The position numbers and the translations under genes are program-made. Shown piece after piece: positions 1-7,476 of a stretch of DNA of 64,000 bases. Under the pieces are notes generated by a model. It ran no database searches, was not told the origin of the DNA, and worked only from the letters and a program-made list of their open reading frames with translations. The DNA is taken from NCBI GenBank assembly GCA_035574175.1, contig DATLZB010000015.1, positions 1 to 64,000 on the forward strand, written 5' to 3'. This stretch comes from DATLZB01 sp035574175. GTDB lineage: Bacteria; Pseudomonadota; Alphaproteobacteria; Rhizobiales; Hyphomicrobiaceae. The stretch's first letter is position 1; each line of letters starts with the position of its first letter.

Positions 1-140
1 CCGCCGAGGCCCGTGTTGACGCCACAGATGACCTGATCGCGCTGCTTGATGGCATCAAGCGTGGCGCCGGCCAGTGCGGCACTGCTGGTGACGACGAGGA
101 ACGCCGTAGCGACCAGCGCTTTACTCAAGGTGTTAGTCAT
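1..140 (-). CDS. aapJ: General L-amino-acid ABC transporter substrate-binding protein, N-terminal part (truncated by window edge)
   Basis: Only the first 46 codons are in the window; the gene continues beyond position 1. The reverse strand reads an ATG at 140 followed by a Sec signal peptide (about residues 1-24, ending AALA). The mature start is GATLDAIKQRDQVICGVNTG, which is characteristic of AapJ-type periplasmic binding proteins of the polar amino-acid ABC family. A GAGGAG ribosome binding site lies about ten bases upstream. It follows the ATPase gene aapP on the same strand, so the two probably share an operon. The identification rests on a short but distinctive N-terminus. Confidence 0.8.
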   Translation of the reverse strand, partial: MTNTLSKALVATAFLVVTSSAALAGATLDAIKQRDQVICGVNTGLG

Positions 141-235
141 AGGGCACTTACTCCTCAGGTTGCGAGCGCTGAACCAACAAGACACTCGAGAACGGATACT
201 CCACCGCCGTCCGGTGCGGGCCACCGGCACGGCAG

Positions 236-1012
236 TCAATGGTTAAGAATCTGGCTCAGGAACAGCTTGGTGCGTTCCGACTTCGGGTTGTTGAAGAACT
301 CCTCCGGCGGGGCCTGTTCGACGATCTCGCCCTTGTCCATGAAGATCACGCGGTCGGCGACCGACCGCGCAAACCCCATTTCATGGGTCACGACGAGCAT
401 CGTCATCCCGGATTCGGCAAGTTCGATCATCACGTCGAGCACTTCCTTGATCATCTCGGGATCGAGCGCCGACGTCGGCTCGTCGAACAGCATGATGCGC
501 GGATTCATGCACAGAGCCCGCGCGATGGCGACGCGCTGCTGCTGACCGCCGGAAAGCTGGCCCGGATACTTCAGGGCCTGCTCAGGGATGCGCACGCGCT
601 TCAGGTATTGGAGCGCAATCTTCTCGGCCTCGGCCCGCGGCATGCGCCTCACCCACATGGGGGCAAGGCAGAGGTTGTCGAGCACGGTGAGATGGGGAAA
701 CAGGTTGAAGCTCTGGAACACCATGCCGACTTCGGAGCGAATCTTCTCGATGTTCCTGACGTCGTTGGTGAGCTCGACGCCGTCGACAATGATCGAACCC
801 TGCTGGTGCTCCTCGAGCCGGTTGATGCAGCGGATGAGGGTCGATTTACCGGAGCCCGACGGCCCGCAGATGACGATCTTCTCCCCGCGCTCGACGGTGA
901 GATCGATGTTCCGCAGCACCTGGAATTCGCCGAACCACTTGCTTACGCCGATCAACTGAACGGCCGGTCCGCTGGTGGCTGCTTCCTCGGCGACGGCCGA
1001 TGCTTGCGCCAT
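236..1012 (-). CDS. aapP: Amino-acid ABC transporter ATP-binding protein (AapP/GlnQ type)
   Basis: 258 aa, full length for the polar amino-acid importer ATPases. Walker A GPSGSGKST is near residues 50-58, the Q-loop is VFQSFNLFPHLT, the ABC signature is LSGGQQQRVAIARAL, Walker B is IMLFDEPTSALDPE and the switch histidine lies in VVTHEMGFA. It would energise uptake of L-amino acids through membrane partners outside the window. It lies upstream of aapJ on the same strand, whereas the usual order is aapJQMP, so the ATPase gene leads here. An 18-bp perfect palindrome lies about 60-80 bp upstream of its start. Confidence 0.93.
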   Translation of the reverse strand: MAQASAVAEEAATSGPAVQLIGVSKWFGEFQVLRNIDLTVERGEKIVICGPSGSGKSTLIRCINRLEEHQQGSIIVDGVELTNDVRNIEKIRSEVGMVFQSFNLFPHLTVLDNLCLAPMWVRRMPRAEAEKIALQYLKRVRIPEQALKYPGQLSGGQQQRVAIARALCMNPRIMLFDEPTSALDPEMIKEVLDVMIELAESGMTMLVVTHEMGFARSVADRVIFMDKGEIVEQAPPEEFFNNPKSERTKLFLSQILNH

Positions 1013-1072
1013 GCTCCCGCCCCTATAAGCTGAACCAAAGAAGACGGCTGGAACGCAGTCCTATCCCGGCCA

Positions 1073-1090
1073 TTTGCGCGATCGCGCAAA
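1073..1090. promoter_or_regulatory. 18-bp perfect palindrome upstream of aapP
   Basis: TTTGCGCGATCGCGCAAA is an uninterrupted perfect palindrome centred 70 bp upstream of the aapP start codon. It lies in the 177-bp gap between aapP and the GMC oxidoreductase gene, both on the minus strand. Position and symmetry fit a dimeric regulator's operator for the amino-acid transporter operon. It does not match the NtrC consensus I know, and it is two bases too long for a canonical FNR/FixK box. The regulator is unknown. Confidence 0.45.
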
Positions 1091-1189
1091 AAAGTATGCC
1101 CGAGGCAGGCCGGCGGCGCAACGCAAAGCTGTCACAATTGTGCGGGTGCGAATGCCCGAATGGCAGGCAGCGGATGCGCTGGCTCGCAG

Positions 1190-2809
1190 TCAACCCTTCC
1201 AGTCCTCCAGCACGAGGGCGGCACCCTTCTCGGCGATCATGAGAGTGGGAGAGTTGGTGTTGCCGGAGGTGATGGTCGGCATGATCGAGGCGTCGATGAT
1301 GCGCAGGCCCTCGAGCCCTCTCACCTTCAGCCTCGGGTCGACCACCGCACCCTCGTCGCTGCCCATCCGGCAGGTGCCGACCGGATGGAAGATGGTGGTG
1401 GCGATATCGCCGGCGGCCTTGGCCAGCGCTTCGTCCCCCTCGACCTCGGCGCCGGGACGGAACTCGATCGGGTTGTAGAGGGCAAGGGCCGGCTGCGACA
1501 CGATCCGGCGGGTGAGACGGATGGCATCGGCGGCCACGCGCCGGTCGTCCTCCGTGGAAAGATAATTGGGGCGAATCTCGGGAGCCGCGGCAGGATCGGG
1601 CGAGGTGATCGCCACATAGCCGCGGCTCGTCGGGCGCAGGTTGCACACGCTTGCGGTGAACGCCGGAAACGGATCGAGCACGGTGCCGTACCTCGGCATG
1701 GTCAGCGGCTGCACGTGGTATTGGAGGTTGGGCGTCTCCCGCGAGGGATCGGATCTAGCGAAGGTGCCAAGGTGAGAGGGCGCCATCGACAGCGGGCCGG
1801 TGCGCTTCAGCGCGTACTCCACTCCGTAGGCGAGCTTGTGCCAGAGCCGCGAGCGCTCGTTGAGCGTCTCAATGCCGCTCACCTTGTAGGCGCATCTGAT
1901 CTGAAGGTGATCCTGCAGGTTGGCGCCGACGCCCTCGCAATGATGCTGCACCGCGATGCCGAGCCGCTGCAGCCATTCGCCCGGGCCGATGCCCGAGAGC
2001 TGGAGGATCTGAGGCGAGCCGATGGCGCCCGCCGACAGGATCACCTCGCGACGGGCGGCGAGCGTGAAGGTGAGCCCGTTGCGGCGGACCGCCACACCGC
2101 TGACGCGCCTGCCCTGAAGCAGCAGGCGCTCGACCAGCGCGTTGGTCAGCACGCTCAGGTTCTGGCGTTTCATGGCCGGGCGCAGGAAGGCCTTGGCCGC
2201 GTTCCAGCGCACGCCCGCACGCTGATTGACATGGAAGTAACCGGAGCCCTCGTTGTTACCGGAATTGAAGTCCTTGACCTTGGGAATGCCCGCCTGCTCG
2301 GCCGCATCCGCCCACGCATCGAGGATGCGCCAGCGGGCCCGCGGCTCTTCCACGCGCCATTCCCCGCCGCGGGCGTGCACGCCGTTGAAGTCCTGCGGAT
2401 CAAGTGCGCGCTGGTCCTCGTGCTTCAGGAAGTAGGGCAGCACGTCAGACCACGACCAGCCCACGCAGCCGAGCTGACGCCAGTGGTCGTAATCGCGCGC
2501 CTGCCCGCGCATGTAGATCATGCCGTTGATCGAGGAGCAGCCGCCCAGCACCTTGCCACGCGGATAGGCGATGCTGCGGCCGTTGAGGCCGGGTTCCGCC
2601 GCGGTGGTGTAGCCCCAATCGACACGGGGGTTGCCGAAGCAGTAGAGATAACCGACCGGGATGTGGACCCAGATGTAGTCGTCGCTGCCGCCGGCCTCGA
2701 TCAGCAGCACGCGCGCGCCCGCGTCCGCCGACAGCCGGTTGGCCAGCAGGCAACCGGCCGACCCCGCCCCGACGATCACGTAGTCGTAGGTGTCGAGCGG
2801 CTCGCCCAT
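1190..2809 (-). CDS. GMC-family FAD-dependent oxidoreductase (choline dehydrogenase-like)
   Basis: 539 aa from the ATG at 2809. An open frame extends to 3316, but that extension is Arg/Pro-rich, lacks family similarity and overlaps the next gene. The FAD-binding GAGSAGCLLANRL motif begins about 13 residues in. GMC signature 1 (GKVLGGCSSINGMIYMRG) and signature 2 (GAIGSPQILQLSGIG) follow, and the C-terminus has HPVGTCRMG and TSGNTNSPT carrying the catalytic His/Asn. These enzymes oxidise alcohols, often choline or long-chain or polyethoxylated alcohols; the substrate cannot be told here. A GAGGGCGAGGGG stretch precedes the start. Confidence 0.9.
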   Translation of the reverse strand: MGEPLDTYDYVIVGAGSAGCLLANRLSADAGARVLLIEAGGSDDYIWVHIPVGYLYCFGNPRVDWGYTTAAEPGLNGRSIAYPRGKVLGGCSSINGMIYMRGQARDYDHWRQLGCVGWSWSDVLPYFLKHEDQRALDPQDFNGVHARGGEWRVEEPRARWRILDAWADAAEQAGIPKVKDFNSGNNEGSGYFHVNQRAGVRWNAAKAFLRPAMKRQNLSVLTNALVERLLLQGRRVSGVAVRRNGLTFTLAARREVILSAGAIGSPQILQLSGIGPGEWLQRLGIAVQHHCEGVGANLQDHLQIRCAYKVSGIETLNERSRLWHKLAYGVEYALKRTGPLSMAPSHLGTFARSDPSRETPNLQYHVQPLTMPRYGTVLDPFPAFTASVCNLRPTSRGYVAITSPDPAAAPEIRPNYLSTEDDRRVAADAIRLTRRIVSQPALALYNPIEFRPGAEVEGDEALAKAAGDIATTIFHPVGTCRMGSDEGAVVDPRLKVRGLEGLRIIDASIMPTITSGNTNSPTLMIAEKGAALVLEDWKG

Positions 2810-2970
2810 ACCCCTCGCCCTCTTCAGCAGTACGCTCACGCCGCGGCCCGCACTATTAGCCCAGCACATGGCCCGGGGGAAGTTCGGCCGGCTCGCCCTG
2901 AAAGGGAATATCGCACGCCCTTCGTCGGCCGTCCGCGCGCCGGCTCGATCGCCAACAGGCTCAGGCAGGG

Positions 2971-3522
2971 TCAGAGCGCGAGGCGGCGGCCGAGCAGCAC
3001 CAGCGTCCGCCCCTCGAGGGTGGCCTCGCCCTGCAGGGTGAAGCCGTTGCGCTGGTAGAAGCCGACATTGCGCATGCCTTTGCCGGTCACAACGTGCACG
3101 CCGGCCGCACCGGCCGCGGCGGCATGGGCAACGAAGGCGGCGATCAACCGGCTGCCGATACCATGCCCGCGGTACGCGGGCGCCATATTGACGTGAAGGT
3201 GCGCGGGGTAGTCGCGAAGCAGGGGCGAGAAGGCCCTGAAGTAGTGGATATCGGACAACGGAGCGGCATCCGGGGGGCTGTGAAGGCAGCCTACGAGATA
3301 ACCGGCCAGTTCCCACCCCGGCGCGAAAGCCAGCAGGGCATCCGCCGGCCAGTGTTCCAGATAGCGGCCGAGCCAGCGCTCGCGAAAGGCGGTGCGCGCC
3401 GCCTCGTCGGGGAAGCTCTTGGTTGCGCTCGCCTCGAAAAAGATGCGTTCGAGCGCTTCCGTCAGCCCCTCGACATCCCTGGCAGCGAGATAGGGGGTGA
3501 TGACGACGTCAGGCGAACTCAT
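2971..3522 (-). CDS. GNAT-family N-acetyltransferase
   Basis: 183 aa from the ATG at 3522 (MSSPDVVITPYL...), preceded by AGGGGA. A longer frame to 3837 is open but lacks support. The acetyl-CoA-binding motif A is visible as HLHVNMAPAYRGHGIGSRL near residues 120-140, and the C-terminal GFYQRNGF element is typical of GNAT folds. The acceptor substrate cannot be inferred. It lies 161 bp upstream of the GMC oxidoreductase on the same strand and may be transcribed separately. Confidence 0.85.
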   Translation of the reverse strand: MSSPDVVITPYLAARDVEGLTEALERIFFEASATKSFPDEAARTAFRERWLGRYLEHWPADALLAFAPGWELAGYLVGCLHSPPDAAPLSDIHYFRAFSPLLRDYPAHLHVNMAPAYRGHGIGSRLIAAFVAHAAAAGAAGVHVVTGKGMRNVGFYQRNGFTLQGEATLEGRTLVLLGRRLAL

Positions 3523-3727
3523 TGTCCCCTGCGGGGCGCCCCGGAAATGGCGATATTGCGACGCAACAATGACATAACCCCCTGATTCGGCCGGTCCTAT
3601 GCGCTTTTGGTAAGTGCGCCATGCGCCATCAACCCTAACCTTTTGCAGCGCAGCGTGCCATATATTGCGCAGCAGCGGCGGGCACCGACCAGCAGACGGG
3701 GCCCAGAAAACGAGGAAGGAATATATC

Positions 3728-3931
3728 ATGAGCACGAAGACCATCGGCGCCTTCGATCTTGTTCCCGAGAATGCCCGCAAGGGTGGGCCCTGGACGGCGA
3801 TCGTCACTCTGTTCGACGCCATCGGCGACGGCATCACGGCCGCGCACCAGTATCAGACCCTGGTTGGTCGCGGCATGAAGCCGGATGAGGCCGCGCGCAG
3901 GGTGCTCGAGACGCTCAATCAGAAGCAATAA
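3728..3931 (+). CDS. Small uncharacterised protein, 67 aa
   Basis: Starts MSTKTIGAFDLVPENARKGG at the ATG at 3728, with a strong GAGGAAGGA ribosome binding site eight bases upstream, and ends with a TAA followed by a clear intrinsic terminator. The predicted protein is soluble and mostly helical, with a central hydrophobic stretch (WTAIVTLFDAIGDGI) and a charged C-terminal helix. I do not recognise a named family. The strong translation signals and dedicated terminator argue for a genuine, well-expressed monocistronic gene. Confidence 0.75.
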   Translation: MSTKTIGAFDLVPENARKGGPWTAIVTLFDAIGDGITAAHQYQTLVGRGMKPDEAARRVLETLNQKQ

Positions 3932-3962
3932 CCCCGCAGCATCGGCTTTCCGCCAAGAGTAA

Positions 3963-3993
3963 GGCCGCGCCCCGAAAAGGGCGCGGCCCTTTT
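3963..3993 (+). terminator. Rho-independent terminator
   Basis: A perfect 10-bp GC stem (GGCCGCGCCC / GGGCGCGGCC) encloses a six-base loop CGAAAA and is followed by CTTTTG. It lies 31 bp after the stop codon of the 67-aa gene and should end its transcript. Confidence 0.85.
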
Positions 3994-4028
3994 GTTGCCG
4001 GCGCACGGCGGCTCCGGCCGCTTTGGCG

Positions 4029-4044
4029 CTTGACGAACGTCAAG
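4029..4044. promoter_or_regulatory. FNR/FixK-like palindrome upstream of the DUF2267 gene
   Basis: CTTGACGAACGTCAAG has 7-bp perfect arms and fits the TTGA-N6-TCAA pattern of FNR/FixK/CRP-family regulators. Its centre is about 74 bp before the start codon of the gene at 4111, compatible with a class II activator position if the leader is short. Oxygen-responsive control is an inference from the site type only. Confidence 0.5.
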
Positions 4045-4110
4045 GTCGTCACTGTGTCGCTTCGACAGGCTGGCGGGCACGACTGAACGCTTACTCAGGG
4101 AGCCCGTGCG

Positions 4111-4560
4111 ATGACCGTTCCGGCCACCATCAGCCACGCCGTGCAGCAGCTTCAGGAGTGGCTCAAAGAGCTGCGCGACAACGGCGGGCTCGACAGCGAG
4201 CAGATGGCCTATAGCGTACTGCGCGCCGTGCTGCACGAGCTTCGCGACCGGTTGACGGTCGAGGAGGCGGTCGACCTCGGCGCCCAGCTGCCGCTGATCA
4301 TCCGCGGCATCTACTACGAGGGGTGGCGCCCGAGAGAGCTGCCCCACAAAGTGCGCTCCAAACAGAAGTTTCTCGACGAGGTTCTGCTCAGGCTGCTGCC
4401 CAACCGAATCCCGCCGGAGCCCGCCGTGCGAGACGTGTTCGCGCTTCTGGCGCACCATTGCGATCCGGGCGAGATCGCCGATGTGATCGCCCAGCTGCCC
4501 GACGGCATCAAGGAGCTGTGGCCGGAGCGCGCCCGCACGTTCCGGAGCCGGGCCCTCTGA
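4111..4560 (+). CDS. DUF2267 domain protein
   Basis: 149 aa, all-helical, with the family's pattern of Tyr-Ser-x-Leu-Arg-Ala-Val-Leu-His and Leu-Arg-Asp-Arg-Leu-Thr-Val-Glu-Glu-Ala (about residues 34-53). This is followed by AQLPLIIRGIYYEGW, and a second half-repeat ends IADVIAQLPDGIKELW. Members are often found with stress or low-oxygen genes in alphaproteobacteria, though their biochemical role is unknown. The start ATG follows GGGAGCCCGTGCG. An FNR/FixK-type palindrome lies upstream, which fits that expression pattern. Confidence 0.85.
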   Translation: MTVPATISHAVQQLQEWLKELRDNGGLDSEQMAYSVLRAVLHELRDRLTVEEAVDLGAQLPLIIRGIYYEGWRPRELPHKVRSKQKFLDEVLLRLLPNRIPPEPAVRDVFALLAHHCDPGEIADVIAQLPDGIKELWPERARTFRSRAL

Positions 4561-4716
4561 AGGGCGGTCGGTGTCGGGCGCGGGCGAACGACGAGGATCG
4601 ATCTCGTAACACGAAGGCAGGCGAGGCCGCTGGGGCTCGAATGAGCGTGCCGAACCGGGTTGGTCACGTCGTTGCCGCCGATGAGGATTGTCCGCAGCAG
4701 CCGTCGAAAGCCAAAC

Positions 4717-4998
4717 TCAGGCTGCCTCAAGCCGTGCGAGTTCGGCTTCGAAGGCGAGGCGGAGCTGCGCACTCTCCTCCTCGGGGAGCCAGAATGACAG
4801 CTGCGGGAAGAGCAGGCGATAGAGCCGCGCGGTCGGCGGCGGCCAGGGCATTCTCTCGGCTGCGCGCGCCTCGGCGAGCAGGTGGTGCAGGTAGGCGCGC
4901 ATCTCCTCGGGCGTGGAGCGCGATGGCGGTGCCGGCTCGCCGCCGAACAGCTCCATCTGCCCACCCTTGAAGACATCCGGAGGATTGACGTGCGACAT
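4717..4998 (-). CDS. Small hypothetical protein, 93 aa
   Basis: Reads MSHVNPPDVFKGGQMELFGG from the ATG at 4998. A Pro-rich linker follows, then an amphipathic helical part (EEMRAYLHHLLAEARAAERM) and a C-terminal helix EEESAQLRLAFEAELARLEA. A GGGGAAT stretch precedes the start. I recognise no domain. It adjoins the damaged restriction-modification locus and points in the same direction as the ISP remnants, so it may have been their downstream neighbour. It could also be unrelated. Confidence 0.55.
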   Translation of the reverse strand: MSHVNPPDVFKGGQMELFGGEPAPPSRSTPEEMRAYLHHLLAEARAAERMPWPPPTARLYRLLFPQLSFWLPEEESAQLRLAFEAELARLEAA

Positions 4999-5088
4999 GG
5001 ATTCCCCGCCGTTGTTCCCCGAGCGGGGAGGATCGGTGATTCGTGCAGCCGCTACGAGAGCCGCTCGGTCACCACCGGTGAATAAAGT

Positions 5089-5343
5089 TCACTTCGCGGC
5101 AACGGCGCCTGTCACCGGCGCGCCGTCCTTCCATTCCACGGCGGCGGCTTTCGAGTCCGCGTAATTCTTGTCGAGCGCCGGCCCCATCAGCAGGATGGCG
5201 GCAATGCGGCGCACCATCTCCGAGACGTAGGCCACCTCGTCGGGCTTGAGCGCGCGGCCCAGCACGTCGTGCTCGCGATAGGAGAGCCACTTCTTGATCA
5301 CCTGGTAGCCGCCGAGCGTGTAGTCCCACACGCGCGCCGGCAC
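5089..5343 (-). pseudogene. C-terminal remnant of a type ISP restriction-modification enzyme
   Basis: 84 codons reading PARVWDYTLGGYQVIKKWLS..., then LGRALKPDEVAYVSEMVRRI and a GPALDKNY end. This matches, from memory, the extreme C-terminus of single-chain type ISP/IIG-like restriction-modification enzymes (the C-terminal specificity domain). There is no normal start: two codons before the apparent GTG the frame is closed by TGA, and similarity stops abruptly near 5345, where the inserted type II cassette begins. Its N-terminal partner lies 2.1 kb away at 7447-8544 on the same strand, so this is the far half of one broken gene. Confidence 0.8.
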
Positions 5344-5489
5344 GCGTCACGTGATTTTCTTAATTTTCGGAGTGGAACATTTAGTGAACACAGGGTAGCA
5401 TCGGCTCCGTTTGGGGAAAGTGGAGGGTTTTCGGTAGGCACCGTTCTTTCGGAGGGTGCAGTCTGATCTCCATGAGTCGGGGGAACTAG

Positions 5490-6500
5490 ATGGCTCGTAC
5501 AAGCACGCAAGAAGTCACTGAGGCCTTTGTAGCGCCTGTAGGGCAGCAATCGCTCTTTCAACTCGGCGAGCCGCATGTCCGCCGCATGCTTCCCAAGCGG
5601 GGTTCCGTCCTGCGACCGGTCTACACCACAGGCTTCGGAATGGCGCTGAGCGCGGATGCGCTCGTCGTGTTAAAGAAGCTGCCGGATGCCTCGATTGACC
5701 TGGCGGTCACCTCGCCGCCATATGCGCTGCATTTCAAGAAGGAGTACGGCAACGTCGACAAGGATGGATACGTGTCGTGGATGCTCCCGATCGCGCGCGA
5801 AATCCATCGAGTCCTGAAGACAGACGGGAGCTTCGTGCTCAACATCGGCGGCAGCTATAACCCCGGCCAGCCGACCCGCTCGCTCTACCATTTCAAGCTT
5901 GCGATCTCGCTTTGCGAGCGCATTGGTTTTCATTTGGCGCAGGAATGCTTCTGGTACAACCCGGCCAAGCTCCCGGCACCCGCGGAGTGGGTGAACGTGC
6001 GGCGCTGCCGTGTCAAGGACAGCGTCGAATACGTGTGGTGGTTCTCAAAGTCCCCGCATCCACGGGCGGACAACCGCGAAGTGCTTGTCGCCTACAGCGA
6101 TGACATGAGGCGCTTGCTCGTGAAGGGCTACAAATCCAAGAAACGCCCCAGCGGGCATAACATCACAGCCAAGTTCAAGCATGATCGAGGCGGCTCCATT
6201 CCGTCAAACCTCATTATTCGCGGGAATAACGAAAGCAATTCCCATTACGTGAAGGCGTGTGCCAAGCTCGGTGTGAAAGTGCACCCGGCGCGCTTTCCGG
6301 CTGCCTTACCCGAGTTTTTCATCAAGCTGCTGACCAAGGAGGGCGACATCGTTCTCGATCCCTTCGCTGGCAGCAACACCACCGGCCGTGTTGCCGAGGA
6401 TTTGGCGCGCCGCTGGATCAGCATCGATATCGATAGAGCCTATGTGAAAGCGTCGGCTGTGCGGTTCGGTATCGACCCATTGCGCTTGGGCGATGTCTGA
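5490..6500 (+). CDS. Type II DNA methyltransferase, beta class (probable N4-cytosine or N6-adenine)
   Basis: 336 aa. The catalytic motif IV TSPPY (residues 74-78) precedes motif I DPFAGSNTTG (about 290-299), the permuted beta-class order; SPPY is most common among N4-cytosine enzymes. The region between (YKSKKRPSGHN and onward) should hold target recognition. It would protect host DNA from the endonuclease encoded immediately downstream, whose start overlaps its stop by 8 bp. A 145-bp leader with AT-rich stretches precedes it. The locus lies inside a disrupted type ISP gene, so horizontal acquisition is likely. Confidence 0.9.
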   Translation: MARTSTQEVTEAFVAPVGQQSLFQLGEPHVRRMLPKRGSVLRPVYTTGFGMALSADALVVLKKLPDASIDLAVTSPPYALHFKKEYGNVDKDGYVSWMLPIAREIHRVLKTDGSFVLNIGGSYNPGQPTRSLYHFKLAISLCERIGFHLAQECFWYNPAKLPAPAEWVNVRRCRVKDSVEYVWWFSKSPHPRADNREVLVAYSDDMRRLLVKGYKSKKRPSGHNITAKFKHDRGGSIPSNLIIRGNNESNSHYVKACAKLGVKVHPARFPAALPEFFIKLLTKEGDIVLDPFAGSNTTGRVAEDLARRWISIDIDRAYVKASAVRFGIDPLRLGDV

Positions 6501-7476
6501 TCTGGCAAGGATCGCACGATTGCTGTCCGACCTCTATGAGGTCGAGAATTGGCCGAAGCCGCTCCATCTCCTACGCGGCGTCGTTCTCGTGGAGCAGGGC
6601 CATACGCGCGGCGAGGCCGCGCGGGCAGTCGGCACCACCGAACCCAATCTTGCTCGGGTGCTTGCGGCCAAGGACCGGGTCAAAGCGATTCTCGGCGAGC
6701 CGGCCGCGCCGCCCACCGCGCAGGAGGTCGAGCGCAGACGCACCATCCTCGGTCAGCTGATATTGGGTCGGGCCGCCGAGTTGGCATTCGAGGACATCTA
6801 TAAGACAGACGTCGGTACCAGCGAATTTTCTCTCGATGATTACCGGCGCGGCAGAACCGACACTGATTACCGGATGCTCAACGGTAACGGGCGACCGGTG
6901 TGGCGGATCAACATTAAATTTATCGGCTCGCCTTTTCGGAAGGCCAGTGAATACGTGGGCCTTGATCCTCAGGACTGCTTTCCACTTGCGACCTACAAAA
7001 TCTACGCAGCACTTCAGAAACAACAGGCCGAGCACCTTGCGTATTTGTTTTTGATCGTACATGTGCCCGGACTTACTGCGCCCTCGGTAGGCGACGGGTT
7101 CGCCAAGCAAGAGATCGAACCATTGTTGGATTTGCTCGTATCGTCGATCGCTGGGAAACGCGATCTCGAGGACCGCTTCGCCGATCTGCAGGTACGGAGA
7201 CGGCATCCGGTCTTCGTCTCGGCGTATGAGCGCATTCGCACCGCTAAATGGTACGTGCTCTCAGCGCGTCGCGCCGACGCGCTGCTCAGAGACAAGCTTT
7301 TCGAGCGGGTCTATGCGGTCAGGGTACCGGGCTTCGCGCGCCTGTTCGGCAAAGCCGAACTCGACATGCACTTTTCGCTCAAGAACGACTTGCACGAGCT
7401 GCATGATTTCTTGCGCGAGCTACGCGAAGGTGGTCTTCAGCGTGCATCATCGATGCTCGAACGCGGTGATATCTGA
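6493..7476 (+). CDS. Putative type II restriction endonuclease paired with the methyltransferase
   Basis: 327 aa, start overlapping the methyltransferase stop. The N-terminal part (about residues 20-65) has a helix-turn-helix-like segment (GHTRGEAARAVGTTEPNLAR). The middle has a plausible PD-(D/E)xK-type core: acidic helix AAELAFEDIY, Asp in RTDTDYRM (residues 123-125), then RINIKF with Lys142, where Asn sits at the usual acidic position. No family can be named with certainty. The endonuclease call comes mainly from tight coupling to a solitary type II methyltransferase, so confidence in the role is moderate while the gene itself is secure. Confidence 0.7.
   Translation: MSDLARIARLLSDLYEVENWPKPLHLLRGVVLVEQGHTRGEAARAVGTTEPNLARVLAAKDRVKAILGEPAAPPTAQEVERRRTILGQLILGRAAELAFEDIYKTDVGTSEFSLDDYRRGRTDTDYRMLNGNGRPVWRINIKFIGSPFRKASEYVGLDPQDCFPLATYKIYAALQKQQAEHLAYLFLIVHVPGLTAPSVGDGFAKQEIEPLLDLLVSSIAGKRDLEDRFADLQVRRRHPVFVSAYERIRTAKWYVLSARRADALLRDKLFERVYAVRVPGFARLFGKAELDMHFSLKNDLHELHDFLRELREGGLQRASSMLERGDI

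Noticed and set aside
1160..3058. 632-codon plus-strand open frame opposite the GMC oxidoreductase gene
   Set aside because: It is a high-GC shadow of the well-supported minus-strand gene and has no domain or ribosome binding site.
2810..3316. N-terminal extension of the GMC oxidoreductase
   Set aside because: The extension overlaps the acetyltransferase gene in another frame, is Arg/Pro-rich and precedes a normal FAD-binding N-terminus.
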